DNA of 12,523 bases from JAGVPT01 sp035505655 (GTDB lineage Bacteria > Bacteroidota > Ignavibacteria > UBA10030 > UBA8401). The notes under the pieces are model-generated. The model did not search any database. It had not been told where the DNA came from and was given only the letters and a program-made list of their open reading frames with translations. How positions within the stretch are numbered: the stretch's first letter is position 1; every line of letters starts with the position of its first letter. The position numbers were made by a program, and so were the translations under genes. Positions 6,615 through 12,523 of this stretch are shown piece after piece. Location of the stretch: positions 1-12,523 of the forward strand of contig DATJQP010000088.1 in assembly GCA_035505655.1 (NCBI GenBank), given 5' to 3'.

Positions 6615-9413
6615 ATGAATGCACCGAAAACTATCGTGGACTTTCGACAAATCGCACCTTCGAGATCGATACCGTACCGTGCCCTATGCGGCATCCTTGC
6701 GCTTTGCGCTATGCTCACCGCCAGTTCCTTTGCCCAGCCTGACTATGTCTGGAAGAGCGTCATCGCCGGAGGCGGCGGATTCGTCCCGGGGATCATTTAC
6801 CATCCCACCGCTCGCGGACTCATCTATGCCCGCACCGACATGGGGGGAGCGTACCGCTGGGACAATTCCGGCGGACGATGGGTACCGATCATGGATATGA
6901 TGGACGAGACAAACTCCGACTATATGGGCGTTCTCTCGATGGCGGTCGATCCTCTCGATACGAATCGGGTGTACATGGAGTGCGGCAAGTATACCCAGTC
7001 ATGGGCGACGCTAGGCGCGGTACTTTCGTCGACTGATCGGGGGAATTCGTGGACGATCAATCCTCTTTCGGTCAAGGTAGGAGGGAATGAAGACGGACGC
7101 GGCGCTGGAGAGAGGCTCCAGGTTGACCCGAATGCCGATTCAATTCTCTTCATGGGGACGACCGTGAACGGTCTGTGGAAATCGACCGACTTTGGTCACA
7201 CCTGGACGCAGGTTTCTTCATTCTCCCCCACGAACGTGAACTTCGTTCTCTTCGATCCGTCGACCGGCTCGCCGGAAAGTCCGACCCAGCGGATATACGT
7301 CGCAGCGGTGAACACCGCCGGCCAGAGTCTCTATCGAAGCGAGAACGGCGGAGGTTCATGGTCTCTCGTCGCGGGGCAGCCGTCAGGAGTGATGGCAATC
7401 CGTGCGGCAATCGCCGACACGCTCCTCTATTTAACCTTCGCGAATTATCAGGGGCCGAACGGAGCAACGACCGGCTCGGCGTGGAAACTGGCGATCCCTT
7501 CCGGGACATGGACAAACATCACCCCTTCGACTGGATCGTACGGTTTCAGCGGAGTCTGCGTCTATCCGAAGAATCCGAACATCGTCATGGTGAGCACGCT
7601 CGATTGCTGGTGGCCGATGGATGAGGTGTACCGATCGACGGACGGCGGGTCGACCTGGTCGGGCCGGCTGAGGACCTCAACCCTCGACCACAGCTACGCG
7701 CCGTATACATCGACGATCACCCCGCACTGGCTCGCGGCTCTCTCGATGGATCCGTTTGACTCGAGCAAGGTCATGTTCGGGACAGGATATGGAATCTGGG
7801 CTTCGGACAACGTTGGGGGGGCGACGCCGGTCTGGTCCTTCAGGGATAACAATTTCGAAGAGGCAGTCCCCATTCAGATCGTCAGTCCCCCCTTCACCTC
7901 GCTCATGACTGCGATGGGGGATATCGACGGCTTCCGCCACGATAACCCCGACGTCTCGCCGAAGCAGGGGAGATACTCGCCCGCGAAAGGGACGACGCTA
8001 TCGATCGCGTTTGCCGGAACAGTTCCTTCGAGGCTTGTGAAAACGTACAACTCTTCACCGTTCGGCTCTTATTCGACCGACGGCGGGTCAACCTGGAAGG
8101 ATTTTACGGGGAGCAAGGGTTCATCGGCGTATCCGAAGGGGACGACGGCCGGAGGAGAATGTTCGATCGCGATCTCAGCCGATGGAAGTACGATTGTCTG
8201 GGGACCGACAGGGGCGGCGATGTCGTACTCGACGGACCTCGGAAAGTCATGGACGAGTTGCGGCGGAGGGGTTCCGCTTCTCTCCCCCGTGGCCGATGCG
8301 GTGAACCCTACGAAGTTCTATGCGCTTTCGTCACTCGACGGGAAGGTCTGGACGTCGACCGATGGAGGAAAATCCTTTTCGGTCGGGGCGACCGGTCTCC
8401 CCGTCGCCGGCACGGATGTGTCGATGCTTGCCGCGGTGCCGGGACTGGAAGGGGCGCTCTTCATCTGTTGCGGGGAGGGTGGATTGTATCGATCGGGGAA
8501 TTCGGGACACTCGGCAACGAAGATCAGCGCGGTCACCGCGGCATACCGGGTCGGTTTCGGGCGGCCCCTTGTTGATGGCAACTATCCTGCCCTCTATCTC
8601 CACGGGACCGTCAACGGTCAGCTCGGGCTCTTTCGCTCGGATGATATCGGAGCATCATGGACCAGGATCAACGATGACGGCCACCAGTACGGTTGGATCC
8701 ATCAGGTCTGCGGCGATCCGAGAATCTACGGACGATGTTACATCTCTGCCGAAGGGCGGGGATCGGCGTACGGGGAGCCGGGTGGCATCGACACGACCGA
8801 CAACCCGTCGACGTTCAGCTTCCTTTCCCCTTCAACGGACAGTCTCCGACAAATGAATCAGAAGTTGTCCTTGAAATGGTCGAAAGCGACAGATCCGCAA
8901 GGGCGTCCTCTGACGTACGTCATCAGGTTCTTCGGTCCAGGGATTGACACTTCCTTTGAGTGCACGGATACCTCGGCGGCGTTCGAGTGCGGAAACATTC
9001 AGTCCGCATCGTCGTACATCCTTTGTGGGTCGGTATCGAACGGCTTCGACGGAACGGCAAGCATGAACAGCCCGTCGGTCCTCACCGCCTCGATCTTGAG
9101 CGTTGTCGGATCCCTGAGTGCAGGGATACCTGCCTCCTTCGTGGTGGGGCAAAACTATCCCAATCCGTTCAATCCTTCCACCACAATCAGCTATTCCCTC
9201 CCGAGGCCCGTCGACGTCACCGTCGCGATCTATGACCTCGTCGGACGAGAAGTCCGGACGATCAAGCTTGGCAGACGTCCTGCCGGGAGCGGTACGGTGG
9301 AATGGGATGGAAGGAATGAAAAGGGGACGCCGGTCTCGACTGGTGTCTATGTTTACCGTTTTCTGGCGGGAGGGGAAGTTGTCGGGACCAGGAAAATGCT
9401 GTTGCTGAAGTAG
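6615..9413 (+). CDS. Secreted GH74-family endo-glucanase (xyloglucanase type) with T9SS sorting domain
   Basis: This 932-residue protein has an N-terminal signal peptide cleaved near residue 40 (ALCGILALCAMLTASSFA). Residues about 42-730 match glycoside hydrolase family 74, a tandem of two seven-bladed propellers that cleaves beta-1,4-glucan backbones, usually xyloglucan. The first catalytic Asp motif is YARTDMGGAYRWD (Asp75); the second is AMGDIDGFRHD (Asp436). At least eight Asp-boxes (S-x-D-x-G-x-x-W types) are spread along it, near residues 139, 189, 241, 340, 486, 538, 580 and 674. Residues about 735-828 look like a fibronectin-III-like module. The end (846-932) is the sorting domain (GQNYPNPFNPST, STGVYVYRF, GTRKMLLLK). 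The ATG at 6615 is chosen because the signal peptide follows; the same frame is open further upstream, but inside the previous gene. No Shine-Dalgarno site is clear. The enzyme is probably surface-attached or released by T9SS and may share a transcript with the SGNH gene. Confidence 0.92.
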   Translation: MNAPKTIVDFRQIAPSRSIPYRALCGILALCAMLTASSFAQPDYVWKSVIAGGGGFVPGIIYHPTARGLIYARTDMGGAYRWDNSGGRWVPIMDMMDETNSDYMGVLSMAVDPLDTNRVYMECGKYTQSWATLGAVLSSTDRGNSWTINPLSVKVGGNEDGRGAGERLQVDPNADSILFMGTTVNGLWKSTDFGHTWTQVSSFSPTNVNFVLFDPSTGSPESPTQRIYVAAVNTAGQSLYRSENGGGSWSLVAGQPSGVMAIRAAIADTLLYLTFANYQGPNGATTGSAWKLAIPSGTWTNITPSTGSYGFSGVCVYPKNPNIVMVSTLDCWWPMDEVYRSTDGGSTWSGRLRTSTLDHSYAPYTSTITPHWLAALSMDPFDSSKVMFGTGYGIWASDNVGGATPVWSFRDNNFEEAVPIQIVSPPFTSLMTAMGDIDGFRHDNPDVSPKQGRYSPAKGTTLSIAFAGTVPSRLVKTYNSSPFGSYSTDGGSTWKDFTGSKGSSAYPKGTTAGGECSIAISADGSTIVWGPTGAAMSYSTDLGKSWTSCGGGVPLLSPVADAVNPTKFYALSSLDGKVWTSTDGGKSFSVGATGLPVAGTDVSMLAAVPGLEGALFICCGEGGLYRSGNSGHSATKISAVTAAYRVGFGRPLVDGNYPALYLHGTVNGQLGLFRSDDIGASWTRINDDGHQYGWIHQVCGDPRIYGRCYISAEGRGSAYGEPGGIDTTDNPSTFSFLSPSTDSLRQMNQKLSLKWSKATDPQGRPLTYVIRFFGPGIDTSFECTDTSAAFECGNIQSASSYILCGSVSNGFDGTASMNSPSVLTASILSVVGSLSAGIPASFVVGQNYPNPFNPSTTISYSLPRPVDVTVAIYDLVGREVRTIKLGRRPAGSGTVEWDGRNEKGTPVSTGVYVYRFLAGGEVVGTRKMLLLK

Positions 9414-9483
9414 GGAATAAAGCGTACCTTGGTATCCGGCAGCACAGAACGACATCGCGCGGTTCACCGACTTTTCAGACCGA

Positions 9484-9504
9484 CGCCCGCCGTCAACGCG
9501 GGCG
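9484..9504 (+). terminator. Possible terminator hairpin after the GH74 gene
   Basis: CGCCCGC (9484-9490) pairs with GCGGGCG (9498-9504) around a 7-nt loop, 70 bp after the GH74 stop. It is followed by GAGCAACAAC rather than a U-run, so termination activity is doubtful. Confidence 0.3.
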
Positions 9505-9523
9505 GAGCAACAACAGAGAATTC

Positions 9524-9630
9524 TAGTGCCCCTTCTACTAAATGATCTTGTGTTCAAATACGGACAGTGCCGCTCCAAACTGTACCAGGGCCAAATCCGA
9601 ACACAATATTACTTTTTGGAAGCGGCACTA
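9524..9630. mobile_element. MITE-like 107-bp element with 32-bp imperfect terminal inverted repeats
   Basis: The left end (9524-9555, starting TAGTGCCCCTTCTAC) and the reverse complement of the right end (9599-9630, starting TAGTGCCGCTTCCA) match at 25 of 32 positions without gaps. The outermost TAGTGCC and the innermost TTGTGTTC are exact. CTAG is present at both borders (9523-9526 and 9628-9631), so it could be a 4-bp target duplication of the kind made by some IS5-group elements. It could equally be one more base pair of the palindrome. There is no transposase inside, and the element is more A/T-rich than its surroundings. An internal copy of the end (AGTGCCGCTCCAAA, 9566-9579) allows an alternative fold. 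The likely reading is a non-autonomous element or a collapsed IS remnant. Confidence 0.55.
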
Positions 9631-9887
9631 GGTACCGGAGAACACACTTCGCTTCAGGACATCATCACCGGGGCTTACCCCATCACTTCGTCCTGCCGCA
9701 ACGCCGCCTCGGCGTCTCCCCGAATCCACGGTGTTCCTTCCTGCCGTCCATAGTGTGACAACCAACGCAGACGTGGGGCCGTCCGGAGCGCTATAGCGAG
9801 TTTCCAGCGTTCCACTCGATCGCCTTCAAGGGTAACCGCGGCGTCTCTGCAAAGATCAACATCCGACATATTCCCAAAGACCATTCC

Positions 9888-11057
9888 ATGCTGAACATCG
9901 CCCTCTTTGGCCCCCCGGGGGCCGGAAAAGGAACTCAATCAGAGTTTCTCATCAAGGATTACAACCTCTATTATATTTCGACCGGCGACCTCCTCCGGAA
10001 GGAGATCGCCAACAAATCGCGGCTTGGACTCGAAGCTCAGGCGATCATCGCCTCGGGCGGGCTCGTCTCGGACGAGATCATCGTCCAGATCATCGAGAAG
10101 ACGATCATCGACAACCCCGACTCCAACGGCTTCCTCTTCGACGGCTTTCCGCGCACCTACATCCAGGCCTACATCCTCGAAGGGCTGATGCTGAAGCTCA
10201 ACACTTCCCTCAACTGCCTCATCAGCCTTACCGTGCCGCAGGAGATCTCGGTACAACGACTCCTCAACAGGGGAAAGACATCGGGCCGGAGCGACGACAA
10301 CGAGACGGTGATCCGCAACAGGCTGAAGGAATACCACGACAAGACGATTCCGGTGCTCCAGTTCTACAAGGAGCGCGGGATATGCTACGAAGTCGATGGA
10401 ACCGGTCCGATTGAGGATGTCCAGAAACAGATCAACGGGATCATCAAGAACGAGCTGAGCAAGAGGCTCCTCAATATCGTTCTCTTCGGCTATCCCGGTT
10501 CGGGAAGAGGGTCGCAGGGAAAGGCGCTCGCGAAAGAGTTCGGTCTGGAGCATGTCGCGACCGGCCAGATGCTCGACGAGGAGATCAAGAGCAAATCCGA
10601 GATCGGGAAAAAGATCGTGGAGCTCTATGAAAGCGGTCAGCTTGTGCCGGACGAGATCGTCGTCCAGCTCATCGAGAAAAAGCTGACGCATTCGAAGGAT
10701 GTAAAAGGGTTCATCTTCAAGGGATTCCCGCGGACACTCGTTCAGTCGTATATTCTCGACGGCCTTTTGAGAAAGATCGGTTCATCGATCAGCATGATCA
10801 TCGAGATCGAGGTCCCGACGCTCGAGCTTATTTCCCGTCTCAACCAGCGAAGCAAGACCGACAAGAGCATGCCGTATGATTCAAGCACGGAGAAGATCGT
10901 CAAGCGTCTTCAGGAACACGAGACGAAAACCGTTCCCGTCATCGAGAAGTACAACCAGCTTCATGGCGTCGTGAAGGTCAACGGGATGGGGACGTTTGAA
11001 GAGGTCTACCAGCGCCTCTCGTGTGAGGTGAAGAACGGGTTTAAGACGATGAGGTAG
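9888..11057 (+). CDS. Tandem adenylate kinase: intact N-terminal domain fused to a degenerate second copy
   Basis: The 389 residues are two adenylate kinase folds with a 193-residue period. Domain 1 (1-190) has every hallmark: P-loop GPPGAGKGTQ (Lys14), STGDLLR (AMP site, 31-37), DGFPRT (85-90) and a short LID, NRGKTSGRSDDN (127-138). It should interconvert ATP + AMP and 2 ADP in the cytoplasm. Domain 2 (about 194-389) keeps the fold, but its P-loop is GYPGSGRGSQ (Arg207 for Lys), the AMP motif is ATGQMLD (Asp for Arg), DGFPRT has become KGFPRT, and the LID reads QRSKTDKSMPYDSS without the GR-x-DD residues. It is therefore probably catalytically dead, with a structural or regulatory role. Usual bacterial short-LID enzymes are about 190 residues, half this length. 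The ATG at 9888 directly precedes the first beta-strand. No Shine-Dalgarno site is seen. Whether this is the main cellular Adk or a paralogue cannot be told here. Confidence 0.9.
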   Translation: MLNIALFGPPGAGKGTQSEFLIKDYNLYYISTGDLLRKEIANKSRLGLEAQAIIASGGLVSDEIIVQIIEKTIIDNPDSNGFLFDGFPRTYIQAYILEGLMLKLNTSLNCLISLTVPQEISVQRLLNRGKTSGRSDDNETVIRNRLKEYHDKTIPVLQFYKERGICYEVDGTGPIEDVQKQINGIIKNELSKRLLNIVLFGYPGSGRGSQGKALAKEFGLEHVATGQMLDEEIKSKSEIGKKIVELYESGQLVPDEIVVQLIEKKLTHSKDVKGFIFKGFPRTLVQSYILDGLLRKIGSSISMIIEIEVPTLELISRLNQRSKTDKSMPYDSSTEKIVKRLQEHETKTVPVIEKYNQLHGVVKVNGMGTFEEVYQRLSCEVKNGFKTMR

Positions 11058-11223
11058 GGGAGGGTTCTTCAAAATCGCCGGAGGCGCAAACCCCGAGTTC
11101 GTGAATGATCGACATGGGCAATCGGGTTTGGAGCGAACTGATCCCGGAGATGTTGCCACGGGGCGATTCCTTCTTCCGCCAGGCGTCGGTAGTGGGTAAG
11201 CCGGGAAGAGGCTGAAAGTTTCT

Positions 11224-11622
11224 TTATTGTCCCCGGTATTCTTCGTCTTGCACCTTCTCCATCCACTCCGCCGCCTTCCCTTCGACATGTTCGTGGACAG
11301 CGATGTGCGTCATCGACGTTGCCTCGGATGCTCCATGCCAGTGCTTTTCGCCGGGGGCGAACCAGACGACATCCCCGGGGCGAATCTCTTCGACCGGTCC
11401 TCCCCAGCGCTGAGCCCGTCCGCATCCACTGATGACGATGAGCGTTTGGCCGAGGGGATGAGTATGCCACGCCGTTCGTGCCCCGGGCTCGAACGTGACG
11501 CTCGCGCACTGAACCCGCGCAGGTCCCGGCGCCTGGAACAACGGATCGATGCGCACTGTGCCGGTGAACCATTCTACGGGCCCCTTGCTGGAGACCTGTG
11601 AACCGTTTCTTCGAATCTCCAT
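11224..11622 (-). CDS. Small cupin, (R)-hydroxynitrile lyase-like, metal-binding
   Basis: This 132-residue single-domain cupin closely resembles the manganese-dependent (R)-selective hydroxynitrile lyases described from acidobacteria (Granulicella tundricola, Acidobacterium capsulatum), from memory. Shared stretches are GPVEWFTGTVRIDPLFQAP, FEPGARTAWHTHPLGQTL and RPGDVVWFAPGEKHWHGA. The metal ligands His53, His55, Gln59 and His94 are all present, and so is His106, thought to act in catalysis. Residue 110 is His, where the acidobacterial enzymes have Gln. The physiological role of such cupins is unknown; cyanohydrin cleavage may be a side activity. There is no signal peptide, so it is cytoplasmic. 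An AAAGGAAG site lies seven bases upstream of the ATG. It follows the alcohol dehydrogenase by 123 bp on the same strand, an arrangement that suggests a shared transcript, and it converges on the adenylate kinase gene. Confidence 0.9.
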   Translation of the reverse strand: MEIRRNGSQVSSKGPVEWFTGTVRIDPLFQAPGPARVQCASVTFEPGARTAWHTHPLGQTLIVISGCGRAQRWGGPVEEIRPGDVVWFAPGEKHWHGASEATSMTHIAVHEHVEGKAAEWMEKVQDEEYRGQ

Positions 11623-11629
11623 CTCTGTT

Positions 11630-11637
11630 CTTCCTTT
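11630..11637 (-). promoter_or_regulatory. Ribosome binding site of the cupin gene
   Basis: The minus strand reads AAAGGAAG seven bases before the ATG at 11622. It supports this start over an upstream frame extension. Confidence 0.5.
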
Positions 11638-11745
11638 CTCTCTGAGGGTGGATGTCGAATCCTATCGTGGAATGATCTTCACTGTCGCGGATCGGGAGCG
11701 CGCACAGATCATCGGCGCCAGAGAGGCGCTGCCCCGACACTTTTT

Positions 11746-12523
11746 CTACGGCATTAGGAGCGATTTGATCGCCCGGCGCTCATCCATTGCGCGGTATCCT
11801 TCCGCGACCTTTTCGAGAGGGAGGACAAGATCGAAGACCCTGCCGGGATTCATCCTCCTCTGCAATACGAGATCGATGAGATGTGGAAGGTACCTCCTCA
11901 CCGGTGCCGGCCCCCCGTGGAGATGTATGTGCGTGGAGAAGAGCTGATCTCCCCGCAGATCGACTCCGTGCGGCACTCCCACAAAACTTGTGTACCCGCC
12001 CGGGCGCGTGACGCCGATTGCCTGGGCCATCGACTCTTGAGTGCCGACACATTCCAGCGCGCTGTCTGCGCCGATCCCCTTTGTCAGCTCCTTGATCCGG
12101 GCGATGCCGTCGTCGCCCCGCTCGGCGACAATGTCGGTCGCCCCGAACCCGAGAGCGAGTTTCTGCCTCGTCTCGTTCCGGCTCATCACTATAATCCGTT
12201 CGGCCTCCATCAGTTTTGCGGAGAGAGCGGCGAGGAGTCCCACGGCGCCGTCACCGACGACCACCGCAGTCCTGCCGCGCTTTACCTTTGCAGCATCCGC
12301 GGCGAACCATCCCGTCCCCATGACGTCCGAGAGTGTCAGAAGACTCGGGATCAGGTCAGGGGTTGGAAGCTCCGGAACGGCCACAAGCGTGCCGTCGGCA
12401 AGCGGTACCCTCAGATAAGGAGCTTGCGCCCCGGTGACGAGCTCCTTCTGACGGCAGGAGGAGTGATAGCCGGAGAGGCAGTGAGGACAGGTGTTGTCGG
12501 AGGCGAAGAATGATCCGATGACG
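11746..12523 (-). CDS. Zinc-type alcohol dehydrogenase (MDR family), C-terminal part, cut by right edge
   Basis: The frame is open from the right edge to a TAG at 11746, giving 258 residues. The start and the catalytic-zinc N-terminal part lie outside the window. At the edge the structural-zinc lobe is visible (SDNTCPHCLSGYHSSC), with Asp at the position of the first Cys, as I recall for this subgroup. It is followed by VPLADGTLVAVPE. The Rossmann nucleotide motif is VVVGDGAVGLL, followed by VMSRNETR. The lack of an acidic residue after the second strand and the Ser-Arg pair favour NADP(H). GADSALECVG and RPGGYTSFVGVPHG complete the family pattern. It should oxidise or reduce an alcohol/aldehyde pair with unknown substrate. 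A GTG codon at 12382-12384 can be mistaken for a start but is internal. The cupin gene lies 123 bp downstream and is probably co-transcribed. Confidence 0.9.
   Translation of the reverse strand, partial: VIGSFFASDNTCPHCLSGYHSSCRQKELVTGAQAPYLRVPLADGTLVAVPELPTPDLIPSLLTLSDVMGTGWFAADAAKVKRGRTAVVVGDGAVGLLAALSAKLMEAERIIVMSRNETRQKLALGFGATDIVAERGDDGIARIKELTKGIGADSALECVGTQESMAQAIGVTRPGGYTSFVGVPHGVDLRGDQLFSTHIHLHGGPAPVRRYLPHLIDLVLQRRMNPGRVFDLVLPLEKVAEGYRAMDERRAIKSLLMP

Larger units (their letters stand above)
9414..9887. other. Gene-free interval containing an inverted-repeat element
   Basis: I find no supported gene between the GH74 and adenylate kinase genes. The interval contains a GC-rich hairpin (9484-9504), the 107-bp inverted-repeat element (9524-9630) and a short 10-bp palindrome CGCTATAGCG at 9789-9798. 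Overlapping short frames (for example 9526-9753 plus, 9675-9884 minus) show no recognisable domain and no Shine-Dalgarno site. The kinase promoter should lie in 9631-9887, but I cannot point to it. Confidence 0.5.

Noticed and set aside
9675..9884. 69-codon minus-strand frame starting MVFGNMSDVD, divergent from the kinase gene.
   Set aside because: It has no Shine-Dalgarno site and no recognisable family, and its start abuts the kinase start. Coding is not supported.
9939..10691. 250-codon minus-strand open frame rich in Asp, Leu and Val.
   Set aside because: It is the antisense shadow of the adenylate kinase gene. Its composition mirrors the sense codons.
11069..11740. 223-codon minus-strand frame running across the cupin gene and beyond its end.
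   Set aside because: It is out of frame with the well-supported cupin. The tail (11069-11223) looks somewhat protein-like but has no recognised match.
12041..12060. GAGTGCCGACACATTCC considered as another copy of the inverted-repeat element tip.
   Set aside because: Only AGTGCC is shared, and it falls inside the conserved dehydrogenase coding sequence.

Overview
The window looks like a chromosomal stretch of a GC-rich member of the FCB group (Bacteroidota and relatives), in style closest to Ignavibacteria-like lineages. Two secreted proteins end in the NYPNPFNP-type C-terminal domain used for type IX secretion (T9SS). There is a TonB-dependent receptor with an N-terminal carboxypeptidase-regulatory-like domain, and several genes lack an obvious Shine-Dalgarno sequence. 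No rRNA, tRNA, CRISPR array or intact transposase gene was seen.

Layout, left to right. Positions 1-855 (minus) hold the N-terminal 285 residues of a TonB-dependent outer-membrane receptor, which runs off the left edge. A 528-bp gap follows. It contains a perfect LacI-family-type palindrome, two small hairpins and the terminator-like hairpin of the next gene. Positions 1384-3429 (minus) encode a 681-residue secreted T9SS cargo protein built from two nearly identical 192-residue modules, a third beta-rich module and the sorting domain. About 1 kb without a supported gene follows, with a perfect 10-bp hairpin. Two plus-strand genes come next and are close enough to be co-transcribed. The first is a membrane-anchored SGNH/GDSL-type hydrolase with tetratricopeptide repeats (4505-6529). 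The second is a secreted glycoside hydrolase family 74 (xyloglucanase-type) enzyme with Asp-box repeats and a T9SS tail (6615-9413).

The gap at 9414-9887 holds a 107-bp MITE-like element with 32-bp imperfect terminal inverted repeats. Positions 9888-11057 (plus) encode a double-length adenylate kinase: a complete short-LID N-terminal domain fused to a second copy whose key catalytic residues are replaced, so probably a pseudokinase half. Convergent to it on the minus strand are a cupin very like the manganese-dependent (R)-hydroxynitrile lyases (11224-11622) and, upstream of it, the C-terminal 258 residues of a zinc-type alcohol dehydrogenase (11746-12523, cut by the right edge). These two probably form a small redox operon.

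Functionally, the left three quarters reads as polysaccharide acquisition: an outer-membrane importer, a putative glycan-binding surface protein, a GH74 endo-glucanase and a possible esterase or acyl-modifying hydrolase, with a sugar-regulator-like operator nearby. The right quarter (kinase, dehydrogenase, cupin) appears unrelated. The points most worth a second look are the half-dead tandem adenylate kinase, the small inverted-repeat element just upstream of it, and the hydroxynitrile-lyase-like cupin that naturally carries His at position 110.
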